Shown piece after piece: positions 12,060 through 23,491 of a DNA stretch of 64,000 bases (within the stretch, counting starts at the first letter, position 1; each line of letters opens with the position of its first letter). The notes under the pieces were generated by a model, which saw only the letters and a list, made by a program, of their open reading frames with translations, did no database searches and was not told the DNA's origin. Source of the stretch: Anaeromyces robustus (lineage: Eukaryota; Neocallimastigomycota; Neocallimastigomycetes; Neocallimastigales; Neocallimastigaceae); contig MCFG01000244.1 of assembly GCA_002104895.1 (NCBI GenBank), forward strand, positions 1 to 64,000. Direction: 5' to 3'. A program made the translations under genes and the position numbers.

Positions 12060-13526
12060 ATGAAGACTGTATTTGCTTTAGCTGCTATTGCTGCACTTGC
12101 CTCTAAAGTTTCTGCGGCAAGTTGTTGGGCAAATAGACTTGGTTACCAATGTTGTAAAGGTAATACTGTAGTATACACTGATAGTGATGGAAAATGGGGT
12201 GTTGAAAATGGTAATTGGTGTGGTATCGTAGATGGAACTCAACAAAATGCCACTTGTTGGTCTCAACCTCTTGGTTACCCATGTTGTCAAAGTACAAGTG
12301 ATGTTATTTACACTGATAGTGATGGTGACTGGGGTGTTGAAAATGGTAATTGGTGTGGTATAATTAAAGGTGGTAGCACTGGTGGTGGTACTGGTGGTGG
12401 TAGTACCACTCCAGGAGAACAATACACTATTTCTGGTAACCCATTCTCTGGTGTTGAATTTTACATTAATCCATATTATGTTGAAGAAGTTGATAATGCC
12501 ATTGCTCAAATGACTGATTCTTCTCTTAAAGCTAAAGCTGAAAAAATGAAAACTTATCCAAATGCTATTTGGCTTGATAACATTAAGAACATGCAAAGTT
12601 GGTTACAACCAAATCTTGAAAAAGCTCTTGCTCAACAATCTGGTAGTAAAAAGGTTTTAACTGTTTTCGTTGTTTACGATTTACCAGGTCGTGATTGTCA
12701 CGCTATGGCTTCCAATGGTGAACTTCTTGCTAACGATTCTGATGCTCAACGTTACAAGACTGAATACATTGATGTTATTGAAGAACAATTAAAGAAATAC
12801 AAATCTCAACCAATTGTCCTTATTATTGAACCAGATTCACTTGCTAACATGGTTACTAACATTGAAACCACTCCAGCTTGTGCTGAATCTCAAGATTATT
12901 ACTTTGATGGTCATGCTTACTTACTTAAAAAATTCGGTGTCTTACAACATGTTGCTATGTACCTTGATATTGGTCACGCTTTCTGGTTAGGTTGGGATGA
13001 TAACCGTGAAAAGGCTGCTAAGGTTTACAAGAAAGTTATTGATTCTGGTTCTCCAGGTAAGGTTCGTGGTTTCGTTGATAACGTTGCTAACTACACTCCA
13101 TGGGAAGACCCAACTCTTTCTCGTGGTCCAGATACTGAATGGAACCCATGTCCAGATGAAAAGAGATACTTAGAAGCTATGTACAAGGACTTTACTTCTG
13201 CTGGTATTAAGTCTGTTTACTTCGTCAGTGACTCTTCTCGTAATGGTCACAAGACTGACCGTAAGCACCCAGGTGAATGGTGTAACCAAACTGGTGTTGG
13301 TATTGGTGCTCGTCCACAGGCTAATCCAATTTCTGGTATGGATTATCTCGATGCTTTCTACTGGATTAAGCCACTTGGTGAATCTGATGGTACCTCTGAT
13401 GAATCTGCTGAACGTTATGATGGTTACTGTGGTCACGATACCGCTATGAAACCAGCTCCAGAAGCCGGTCAATGGTTCCAAGCTCACTTCGAACAAGGTC
13501 TTGAAAACGCTAACCCACCACTTTAA
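12060..13526 (+). CDS. Secreted double-dockerin GH6 cellobiohydrolase, copy 2
   Basis: Paralogue of the GH6 genes on either side, with the same reaction and cellulosome role expected. Signal peptide 1-20, dockerins at about 22-56 and 66-101, linker 102-120, catalytic domain 121-488. The catalytic motifs [27 protein letters not shown] and [12 protein letters not shown] are intact. It differs from its sisters in three ways. The linker is Gly/Ser/Thr-rich instead of Pro/Thr-rich. The first half uses more A/T-ending codons (AAA, AAT). The promoter lacks the 19-base inverted repeat and has only a TATA-like TATTAAAA near -85. About 13040-13310 is almost base-identical to copy 1, so the gene is a mosaic, which suggests gene conversion. 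Single exon. Confidence 0.97.
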   Translation: MKTVFALAAIAALASKVSAASCWANRLGYQCCKGNTVVYTDSDGKWGVENGNWCGIVDGTQQNATCWSQPLGYPCCQSTSDVIYTDSDGDWGVENGNWCGIIKGGSTGGGTGGGSTTPGEQYTISGNPFSGVEFYINPYYVEEVDNAIAQMTDSSLKAKAEKMKTYPNAIWLDNIKNMQSWLQPNLEKALAQQSGSKKVLTVFVVYDLPGRDCHAMASNGELLANDSDAQRYKTEYIDVIEEQLKKYKSQPIVLIIEPDSLANMVTNIETTPACAESQDYYFDGHAYLLKKFGVLQHVAMYLDIGHAFWLGWDDNREKAAKVYKKVIDSGSPGKVRGFVDNVANYTPWEDPTLSRGPDTEWNPCPDEKRYLEAMYKDFTSAGIKSVYFVSDSSRNGHKTDRKHPGEWCNQTGVGIGARPQANPISGMDYLDAFYWIKPLGESDGTSDESAERYDGYCGHDTAMKPAPEAGQWFQAHFEQGLENANPPL

Positions 13527-13784
13527 ATTATATAGTTTCTATAAACTTTTATAAAAAATTATTTAAAAAATTGTCAGTTTTCTATTACTTTTTATTATTT
13601 AACGAAAAATGAAAAAAAAAAAATTAAATTTTATATATATAAAAAAGAGCATATATATTAATTTGTAAATTTCATACAATTAAATAAATATTGCTATAAT
13701 TAATAATAATACAAACAATAATTATAAATTTTAAATCTTAAAATTGTAAATATTTTTATTATTTCTGGTTTTTAATTTTATTGA

Positions 13785-13790
13785 TTTATT

Positions 13791-13857
<67 letters not shown>
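13785..13857 (+). repeat. (ATTT)n microsatellite
   Basis: About 70 bp of near-perfect ATTT tetranucleotides, 260 bp after GH6 copy 2. It is the only long array in the window read as ATTT on the plus strand; the others read AAAT. Confidence 0.9.
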
Positions 13858-15655
13858 TATTTTATTTACATTTTATTGATTGATATATTGATTCATTTAT
13901 TAATTCATTTATTTATGTAATTTTTTTTAATGTATCATTATTTTTCATTTGGTTTCCCGTTTTCTTAAAAAAAAAAAAAAAAACGAAATTAGTACTATGA
14001 TTGATATATCAAATTCTATTAAGTATATATATTTATATGGAAAGGAAATTTTATATATATATAAATGAGTTTGTATATAATTTAATATATAAAAGTAATA
14101 ATAATAATAGTAGTAATGAATATTTCTAATATTATATATTATATTTGTATATAAAAATTAAATAATAATAATTAATATTTATATTATAATAAGAAATTGT
14201 GAGTAATATCATTACTATGTAACTATTATGATCAGATATTCTATAATTTTCTTGTTTTACTATAAAATACTTTAATTTTTTTTAAAATAATATATAAATA
14301 CTATTTATTTTTTATTTTTAATTTTATTATTATACAATTTATTTATTTATTATTATTAATAAAATATAATTATTAATACAATCTTTAAAATATTATTTTT
14401 GAATATATAAAAAAATTAAATAACTCAAACCTAATCATCATTATAATAAAGATTAGATTATTTAATAACATATATATTAAATATGTATTAAATATATAAT
14501 AAATAATAAATTATAGATAATATAAATATTATTAAATAAAGTTATAGATATTATATATTAATTAATTAATAAATAATTAATTAGGTAATATTAAATTATA
14601 TTTTAAAATATCCACCAAAGAAGAAATATTAATTTTTTGGAGAACATTTCAATAAAAATTTTCATTGTTACATGAGAAAAATAATTTAAGATTTATGATA
14701 TTTATATCATATCTAATAATGAGATATAAAATAAAGATATGACTTTATAGAGAAATTAAAAATATATTAATTATATCAAAGAAATGATTATTTAATTAAT
14801 AAATAATGTAAGTAAAAGATAAAGATACTTGTAACTTTATTATATATTATATTATTGACAACAAAAAAATAACTTTATTAAAAATTGAAAATAATGAAAT
14901 ATAACTTTAAAAGAAACACAAAATATATTAATTATATAACTGAACATATTTAATTATCAAATAATATTTTAAATAATAACATATATAAAATGATATTAAT
15001 AACAAATTATTTAATAACACAATAAATATATTAATATAATATATTTTAATTATTATATATAATAAAAAATGTTTGAAGAAAAAAAATTCTTTAAATCATT
15101 GTTAATTTTTAATTTGTTTTATTTTATATTTTTTATTATTATTTTTTATATTAAATAAAATTATTGTTAATATTATTATTTGCTTTTTTTTATATGAAGA
15201 TGTGTACTTTATAATAAGATTATTTTATTATTAAAATTGATTAAGTGATTAATACTTTGATATTAATGTTAATACTTTTATGATATGATGTATATTGTTT
15301 TTAAGAATTTCTAAAAAATAATATTTAATTTTACAATTTATAAATTTTACTATTTTTTTTTATAAATTAATAAAAATATATTTATTATGTCATGGTCTCA
15401 ATTTTTTTATAATTATATTATTATATAGTGATTAAAACAATATTTTTAAAATATATTGTATTATACTTGATAATTTTTAAAAAAATATTTTACTTAGATA
15501 CCTTTAAAAATATTTTATAGTATATAATTCAATTTTTTTTTACTTAAAATTTATATTTTATATTTTAACTATTAAATGATTTAATATTATTAATTATTCT
15601 ATTTATTTATTGATATTTATAAATTTAAAAATATTTAATATAATATTTTTAAATT
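13858..15655. other. A/T-rich intergenic DNA
   Basis: Only short AT, TAA and T-run tracts were seen, with no coding, RNA-gene or repeat structure that I can support. Confidence 0.6.
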
Positions 15656-16085
15656 TAACAAATGATCAACTCCAAGGCAATAAACTTTTATAAAAACTTG
15701 AATGACCTCAAAACACCTTGCTTCCTTGAACGCAATGTATAACATATCATTCATCAAGCAAACTAGAATCTACGCCAATAAATTTTCTCCTAATCCTCGT
15801 AGCTTCGTAATACAATTCTTTGGAACATGAATTTTCTTGATATTATCCAAGCACAAATTTTCTAACCTGTATAAATAACTTTGAAATTCACTATACTCAA
15901 TGTCATCATCACCAAAGCATAACGATGTACAAACACCTGAATTTACGTCAATCATCTTCTTTATCTCTGTTGTGGTCTAGTCAACCACTGCTTTATATCT
16001 GTCTATCACGACAGAACTATTCATTTTTTTATTTAAACAGTCAGACAAAATCGCTATACAAATTAGCATTAACGAAATCTACCAG
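15655..16085 (-). pseudogene. Decayed coding relic, minus strand
   Basis: A block of distinctly higher G+C inside the desert. On the minus strand it reads as protein-like sequence over about 130 codons, for example SSVVIDRYKAVVD, GVCTSLCFGDDDIEYSEF, RLENLCLDNIKKIHVP and MLYIAFKEARCFEVIQVFIK, but stop codons interrupt it (one after AVVD, one after GENLLA). The last segment resembles an ankyrin-type helix pair; this is only an impression. No start or full domain is recognisable, so it is called a gene fragment, not a working gene. Confidence 0.5.
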
Positions 16086-16921
16086 AAAAACAAAAAAAAA
16101 AAAATAAACTCAATTTGCTTCTCATCTTTATCTAATCTAATTTTAAACTGCTTATACCATAATTCTAAATATGAAATTAAAAAATTTATAAATCTAAAAA
16201 TAATAAATAAGTAATTATTTAATATATGTATGTAACAATAATTTAATATCACAAAAATTTTTTTTAATAAAATTTTTTTTTTTATTAACTAAATATATAT
16301 TTTCATGTTTATATGAAATTTAATTAAATTTTATCTATTTTTTTTTGAAACTTAAAACAAAAGAAAAAAAAAGTTTTATATTAGAATTAAAGAACAATTA
16401 AAAAAAAAAAAAAGAAAAAATAGAAAAACACTTTTATTTATATAATTTTCATTTTGATAATCATAATCTAATGGATAAAGATAGAAGTTTTATAATTTTT
16501 TGTACAAAACAAAAAGAAATAGTCAAATCTTTAATATAACACAATTATATATAAAAACAATATATTTTTAATTTATTAAAAATAATGTTATTGGTCACGT
16601 TGGTTAATAAATTTATTAATTATTTATAATGAAATTTATATAATAATATTATAATAATAAAAAACATTATTAATTTAACTTTTTCATTGTAGTTCATTTT
16701 TTAATTAATGTTTCAGATACTAAATAAATTAAAAAAGAAAAATAATATAATTTATTCTGTTAAATTTATTTATTTTTTCTATTATTTTTTATTTATTTAT
16801 TTATTTCATTATGATTTTATTCATTTATTTATATTAATTTCTATCTTTTTCTTTTTCTTTTTTTTTTTTTCTTTTTAATAATGTCAAAATGTAACATATT
16901 AAATTTTTTTTAAAAAAAAAT

Positions 16922-16959
<38 letters not shown>

Positions 16960-18300
16960 TAAATTAATATTACAAATATACTATTTGATTATCAAACATC
17001 AGGGCTTATATAATTTATTTGTACTTTTTTTTCAAAGATACAATATTTAAGAAATGAAGTAATAAAGTTGCATTGCAAAAAAATTTTTTTATACTTTCAT
17101 TTAATAAAAGGTTTTTTATCTATATTAAAGTCAAAAGTCTTTAAGGTTATTATTATCATTATTATTTTTTCTATTGTATAATTATTTTAATGGTTTTATA
17201 AATTGTTGGTAAATAATATTAAAAATTTTTTAACGTTTAATAATATATAATAATAGTATATATTTAACGAGTATAAATGAATATAAATTTTTTTTAATAT
17301 AATATATATAATTTTATTATAATTTTTATGTTATTGTTTATATAATTATTGTGTTTCATTATTACTCATACTATTATAATAGTTTGTATTCTTTTTTTTT
17401 AATTCTATCGAATATACGAACTTAAAAGAAGTTAAAAAATAAGGGTATGCTAATAGAAAAAATTTTTCTTTTTTAATTTATTTAATATTTTTTTTCTTGA
17501 GTTTTATATATTATGAATCAATTTATTTTAATCACGTTAAATTTAAAATATATAATAAATATATAAAAATTTATTATAAATATTTCTATACCATATAATC
17601 TCAGTATAAATATATATTTAAAATCATAGTACAAAAAAAAAAAAATTTTTTTTAATAATATAATAATATATTGAAATTATAAATAAAATATTATTAATAT
17701 AAAAATAAATAAATAGATAAATATATAATAATAGATTAATAAAGAATATATTAAAATATATTATTTTATTCTTTTAAAAATTTTTATTAAATTTTTTCTA
17801 TTTAATTTTTTTCTATTTTATATTTATTGTTAATTTTATATTATTGTTAAAATATTTAAAATCAAACATGAAAAGAAAAAAAAATTTTTTTATTATATCA
17901 AGTTTTTTAATTATTAAAGTAGTATGTAAATATTTTAATGATGTGTAAAACATTAAATAAAATAATGTATGTTCTTTAGGTATAAAGAAAGATATGGATT
18001 ATTTATGTAAAAATATTTTTTACATAAATATAATTATTTAGATTTTGAAACGAAATTAGAATATTATGAATTAAGATTTGATACAAATTTTTGTATAGTT
18101 TTGTATGATTTATATTAATTATTTTATATTATTATTGTTTTACACAAAAAAAATTTTCACCAATGATTTAATTTACCACGTTTAGTTAATTTATATTGGA
18201 ATTTCTAATTGTTATTTAGTAATTGAAGGAATAAAAAGAAAAATAATTAATATATTATATTAATATATATTATATGAGATAATTTGCTCATAATATTCAT
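16086..18300. other. A/T desert between relic and GH6 copy 3
   Basis: Homopolymer and short-tract A/T sequence, including an AAT run at 16925-16960. No gene or structured repeat was recognised. Confidence 0.6.
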
Positions 18301-18316
18301 AGAAAAAAAAAATTAA

Positions 18317-18324
18317 TATAAAAG
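18317..18324 (+). promoter_or_regulatory. TATA box of GH6 copy 3
   Basis: TATAAAAG about 220 bases before the ATG, matching the placement of the TATA box before copy 1. Confidence 0.5.
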
Positions 18325-18388
18325 GAAGCAAAATTTCCCATTTTGTATTTTTTCTTCATTAACAATTTACTAATTGTTTATAATATTA

Positions 18389-18407
18389 ATTTTCTCTGGA
18401 AGAAAAT
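18389..18407 (+). promoter_or_regulatory. Conserved 5' UTR inverted repeat, GH6 copy 3
   Basis: Identical 19-base ATTTTCTCTGGAAGAAAAT element, 72 bp from the TATA start (68 bp in copy 1) and 134 bases before the ATG (119 in copy 1). It is followed by the related block TTTGCGTGCAAGTCA (18451-18465). Flanking leader sequence is not conserved, which makes these two blocks stand out. Confidence 0.55.
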
Positions 18408-18540
18408 AAATTTTTAAAAAAATAAAAGAAACAAATAAAAAAAAAAGAAATTTGCGTGCAAGTCACAAATTACAAAACTTTTTTTTAACAAATATCAAAA
18501 ATATTAATTTTCAATCAATTAAAATAAAAAAGATATAAAA

Positions 18541-20028
18541 ATGAAGGCTAGTATTGCTTTAACTGCTATTGCTGCTCTTGCTGCTAAGGTTTACGCTGTT
18601 CCACCAAGCTGTTTCTCCTTAAAGTTAGGTTATCCATGTTGTTCTAATGCTAGCACTCCATCTGTCTATGAAGATTCTGATGGTAAATGGGGTGTTGAAA
18701 ATGGTAACTGGTGTGGTATTCCAGAACAAGTAAAAGTATGTTGGTCTGAAAAATTAGGATATCCATGTTGTACTTCTACTAGTGTTTCTGTCTTTGAAGA
18801 TAATGATGGTAAATGGGGTATTGAAAACGGTAACTGGTGTGGTATTATTAATGGTCCAACTCCAACTCCAACTCCAACTCCAAAAACAACTCCAAATCCA
18901 GAACCAACTATTGACCCAACTCAATACAAGATCAATGGTAACCCATTCAAGGGTGTTGATTTCTACCTTAACCCATACTACGTTGAAGAAGTTGAAAATG
19001 CTCTTAACAATCTTATTGATTCTTCTCTTAGATCAAAGGTTGAAAAGATGAAGACTTTCTCTAATGCTATCTGGCTTGATACCATTAATAACATGCAAAG
19101 TTGGTTAGAACCAAACCTTAAGGGTGCTCTTGCTCAACACCAATCTACTGGTAAGGATGTCTTAACTGTCTTTGTTGTTTACGATTTACCAGGTCGTGAT
19201 TGTCACGCTCTTGCTTCCAATGGTGAACTTCTTGCTAACGATGCTGATGCTCAACGTTACAAGACCGAATACATTGATGTTATTGAATCTCACTTAAAGC
19301 AATACACTGCTCAACCAGTTGTTCTTATTATTGAACCAGATTCACTTGCTAACATGGTTACTAACCTTGATGATCCACACTGTTCTCAATCTGAATCCTA
19401 CTATATGGATGGTCATGCTTACTTACTTAAGAAGTTTGGTGTTCTTGACCACGTTGCTATGTACCTTGATATTGGTCACGCTTTCTGGTTAGGTTGGGAT
19501 GATAACCGTGAAAAGGCTGCTAAGCTTTACAAGAAGGTTATTGACTCTGCTTCTCCAGGTAAGGTTCGTGGTTTCGTTGATAATGTTGCTAACTACACTC
19601 CATGGGAAGACCCAACTCTTTCTCGTGGTCCAGATACTGACTGGAACCCATGTCCAGATGAAAAGAGATACTTAGAAGCTGTTAAGAAGGACTTTACTTC
19701 TGCTGGTATTAAGTCTGTTTACTTCGTCAGTGATACTTCTCGTAATGGTCACAAGACCGACCGTAAGCACCCAGGTGAATGGTGTAACCAAACTGGTGTT
19801 GGTGTTGGTGCTCGTCCACAAGCTAGTCCAGTTTCTGGTATGGATTACCTTGATGCTTTCTACTGGATTAAGCCACTTGGTGAATCTGATGGTACCTCTG
19901 ATGAATCTGCTGTTCGTTTCGATGGTTACTGTGGTCACGATACCGCTATGAAACCAGCTCCAGAAGCCGGTCAATGGTTCCAAGCTCACTTCGAACAAGG
20001 TGTTGAAAACGCTAACCCACCACTCTAA
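18541..20028 (+). CDS. Secreted double-dockerin GH6 cellobiohydrolase, copy 3
   Basis: Third tandem GH6 paralogue, 495 residues. Signal peptide about 1-19, dockerins at about 24-60 and 67-102, a Pro/Thr linker (103-127, with a PT repeat) and the catalytic domain (128-495). The catalytic motifs [27 protein letters not shown] and [12 protein letters not shown] are intact. It is closest to copy 1 in codon use, linker type and promoter, and long stretches of the catalytic domain are base-identical to copy 1. The region around [17 protein letters not shown] differs from both sisters. Expected role: extracellular, scaffoldin-bound cellulose degradation. Single exon, with a start fixed by the signal peptide. 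Confidence 0.97.
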   Translation: MKASIALTAIAALAAKVYAVPPSCFSLKLGYPCCSNASTPSVYEDSDGKWGVENGNWCGIPEQVKVCWSEKLGYPCCTSTSVSVFEDNDGKWGIENGNWCGIINGPTPTPTPTPKTTPNPEPTIDPTQYKINGNPFKGVDFYLNPYYVEEVENALNNLIDSSLRSKVEKMKTFSNAIWLDTINNMQSWLEPNLKGALAQHQSTGKDVLTVFVVYDLPGRDCHALASNGELLANDADAQRYKTEYIDVIESHLKQYTAQPVVLIIEPDSLANMVTNLDDPHCSQSESYYMDGHAYLLKKFGVLDHVAMYLDIGHAFWLGWDDNREKAAKLYKKVIDSASPGKVRGFVDNVANYTPWEDPTLSRGPDTDWNPCPDEKRYLEAVKKDFTSAGIKSVYFVSDTSRNGHKTDRKHPGEWCNQTGVGVGARPQASPVSGMDYLDAFYWIKPLGESDGTSDESAVRFDGYCGHDTAMKPAPEAGQWFQAHFEQGVENANPPL

Positions 20029-21060
20029 ATTGATTAAAAAGTGTTAAAAAAATTTTTTTATTTGTATCTTTAGAGAAAATAAAAAAAGAAAATATTATAA
20101 AACAAAATTCAAAATTATTCATAAATAATAATAAACAAAGAAAAATAAACAAAAACGAAATAAATAATTTAAAAAAATTATGTAAATAATTTTTTATAAA
20201 AATAATTATAGTTAATTATTTAACATAATTTTTGTTCATACATTGAAAAGAAATAATACTAATAATAAGAATAGAATAAAAGAAAGAATTAAAAAAAAAA
20301 AAAAAACTAGAAATAAACAAAAGATATCAAAAAATAGAAATAAAATAAAAAAAATTAAAAAATCAAAAAAATAAATAAATAAATAAATAATAAAATAAAA
20401 ATTAAATTAAATTAAATAAAAGTGTTTTTTGTGTTATTGTGTTTTAATATAAATAAAAAATAGTAAAACAAATGGAATTTATTTATTATTTTTTATTTAT
20501 AAATTATTAATATTATTAATAACTAATCTTATTATTTATAAAAGTATAAAAAGAATAAACCTAATAAGTAAATATTAAAAAAATAATAAAATTAATATAT
20601 ATACATATATTAATTTTTATATATGAAATTATCTAAAAATCTTTTAATTTATTTACTTATTCTTTTTATATTAATTAATTATTTATATTATTCTGTTTTG
20701 TTTTTTGTTTTTTGTTTTGATTTTTATTTTGGGTTTTATTTTGGGATTTCATTTTGCTTTTGTTTATTTTATTTTATTTTATTTTATTTTATTTTTTGTT
20801 TTTATTCTTCCTTTATATTAAATATTACTAAATTTGTTTATTTTAATAAATTTTTAATTAGTAAATGTACATATATAGAAAGATTTTAAAATATCTTTAC
20901 GAAAGATGATTATAAAAGTATATATGAAAAAAACAAAACAAAACAAAACATTATGACTAATAATAAAAAGTAAACAGTTAAATGTGGTTATATATTAATT
21001 TTCATTAAATATATATATATATATATTTAATATTAATATAAATATTAAATAAACAATAAA
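20029..21060. other. A/T-rich region after GH6 copy 3
   Basis: A-rich tracts only. The open stretch at 20623-20889 is Phe/Tyr/Ile low complexity driven by a (TTTTA)n run and is not called a gene. Confidence 0.6.
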
Positions 21061-21071
21061 ACAATAAGAAC

Positions 21072-21190
21072 TTTTCGAGACAACTTCAAGGGCGTCGAAA
21101 TAGAAAAAGATAAGGCATTAAATTTGAAAAAAAGAGATAAAACATGAAATTTATTTCAATACAGATTTGAATGGGATATTCTCGTTCGTT
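21072..21190 (+). repeat. Diverged dispersed repeat, family 2, copy 2
   Basis: Related to 10003-10115 in sequence and block order: CGAGACAACTTCAAGGGCGTCG, then AATTTATTTCAATACAG-ATTTGAATG. It ends about 65 bp before a long AAAT array. Origin unknown. Confidence 0.45.
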
Positions 21191-21255
21191 GAAAGTTTAA
21201 AATATTATACGAAAAAATAAACAAAAAAGAATGAAGTTAAAGATTTGATAATAAT

Positions 21256-21510
<255 letters not shown>

Positions 21511-21690
21511 ATAAAAGTAATGTTATAACAATAGTAAAACTCTCAGTATTAACTATGAAAAAGAAAAAAAGTTTTTTTTTTTTTTTTTTTTTTTTTTTAT
21601 TATAATAAATATTTATTATAAAACAAAAGATATTGATAAAAAAAATATATTGATAAAATATTTATAATATATTATAATCCATTTATATAT

Positions 21691-21805
21691 AAGTAAATAA
21701 AATTCTATTTTAAATATTATGTAAATAATAATTAGAAAAAATATAAGTAAATAAAAATTCAAGTAAATAAAATTCTATTTTAAATATTATGTAAATAATA
21801 ATTAG
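21691..21805 (+). repeat. 45-bp direct repeat, two copies 70 bp apart
   Basis: 21691-21735 and 21761-21805 are the same sequence (starting AAGTAAATAAAATTC). It is a recent local duplication with no coding content. Confidence 0.75.
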
Positions 21806-21957
21806 AGACAATTATAAATATTTAAAAATTATAAAACAAAATTATTATTTATTTATTTATAAAACAGGGAAAATGGAAATTATTTGGTAGAAGATTATAA
21901 AAATAATAAATAAATAATAATAATAATAATAAAAAAAAATAATAATTAAAAAAAAGA

Positions 21958-22262
21958 ATTACGTCCGGTAACTATTATTATAAGCAGAAATAGGTTCTTA
22001 CTCAAGCCAGCTATCTCAATCACCGTACTAAGCGAGTGGTTTTCGCTGCTCTGTTGCCAGCCTCACGCGTTGCCCACTTCGTTAATAACCTTGTCAAAGG
22101 ACTTACATCCCTCAACGAATGTTAACTCAGCACTTGAATAAGACCGACTCTCTACATAAGAAAGTCCTAAATCACAATCTTATAACTCATACCGTTCTAC
22201 ATTCAGTTGTTCAGAAGTTTAACTTACAGATATACACCACTATATCCAACTGTCAAAATTAG
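21958..22262. other. GC-richer island of unknown identity
   Basis: About 300 bp with many C and G bases, including ACGTCCGG, CTCACGCGTTGCCC and AAGACCGACTCTC, set in near-pure A/T. Protein-like open stretches occur on both strands, but none is long and no family was recognised. It is most likely a fragment of an old insertion or of a gene. A structured RNA cannot be excluded. The edges are abrupt. Confidence 0.45.
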
Positions 22263-22387
22263 GGTATAAATTTTTATTTTAAAGTAATCATTTTTTAAAA
22301 TTTTATTTTTTATGGATGAAAAATATTATTATTTGATTGGTTAATATTATATTACTTAAAAAAAAAAGATTTAAAATTTTTTTTTTT

Positions 22388-22413
22388 ATTAATAATATTG
22401 TTAGTGTTACTAA

Positions 22414-22445
<32 letters not shown>

Positions 22446-22620
22446 TATATAATATTATATTTATATTATATTAAATTTATATTATATGAATATAATATAT
22501 TTATTTGATTATTTCGATTATTTTTATTATAATCATTTGAATTATTTAATCCTTAATCAGAAATGGAAGTGTACAAAAAAAAAAAAAAAAAAAATTAGTA
22601 ACACTAACAATATTATTAAT
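22388..22620. repeat. Perfect inverted-repeat element, about 233-260 bp
   Basis: A 27-bp core at 22388-22414 is the exact reverse complement of 22594-22620, and the match continues into T-runs and A-runs on both flanks, giving arms of 45 bp or more. The roughly 180-bp interior contains a non-A/T spot, CCTTAATCAGAAATGGAAGTG. The shape fits a short non-autonomous DNA transposon (MITE-like) or an inverted duplication. No target-site duplication can be judged in such A/T-rich DNA. Confidence 0.65.
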
Positions 22621-22639
22621 AAAAAAAAAAATTAGTTAA

Positions 22640-22872
22640 CACACGATAATACTTAATTTTTTTATTTTATATTTTATATTATATATTATATATTATATAT
22701 TTTTTATTTTTTTATTTTTTTATTTTTTATTTTTTATTTTTTGATATAATTTTATTTAATTTATTTATTTCAATCATTAAATTACATATTACATAGAAAA
22801 AAAAAATAATAATAAAATAATTAAAAAAAAAATCTATGCATGTTAGTTTTTTCTTTTTTCTTTTTTTTTTTT

Positions 22873-22907
<35 letters not shown>

Positions 22908-23491
22908 TTTTTTAATATTCTTTTTAATATAATAAAATTTTCCTTTCTTAGTTTATTATATGTAGAAAGAAAAATTATATACATATAAAAAAGATAAAAT
23001 TTTATGCAATATATATAATAATACATATTAAATTATTTTATTATTATTATTATATATATTATTATATTATAACATAAACTATATATATATGTATTTGTTT
23101 ATTATAATTTATTTATTATTATTTTATTTTATTTATTTATTTAAAAATAAATAATTAAATTATATCTTATATAATTTTGTTTTTTTTGAAATTTTTGTTG
23201 TTGAAGATTGTATTAATAATATAATATAAATATATGTTATTATTATTATTATTATTTTATTATTTTATTATTTTTATTATTATATTAATTATTTATGTTC
23301 TATGTTATTTTTTTTTTTTAAATATGTTATTTTTTTTTTTTTTAAATGTTTTAAATAACATTATATCGTTATTTATATTTTGTTAAAAAATTTTTATATA
23401 GATAATAAAACTATAAGAATTTATTATCTTCTAAAAAAGAAAAATATATTATTAATATATATTATATAAATATATATATATATATATATAA
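22640..23491. other. A/T-rich region downstream of the transporter gene
   Basis: T-runs, ATT and TATA tracts, presumably including the 3' UTR of the minus-strand transporter. Nothing else was recognised. Confidence 0.6.

Noticed and set aside
20623-20889. 88-residue open frame with possible membrane character
   Set aside because: Hydrophobicity comes from T-rich sequence, including a (TTTTA)n run. No conserved motif.
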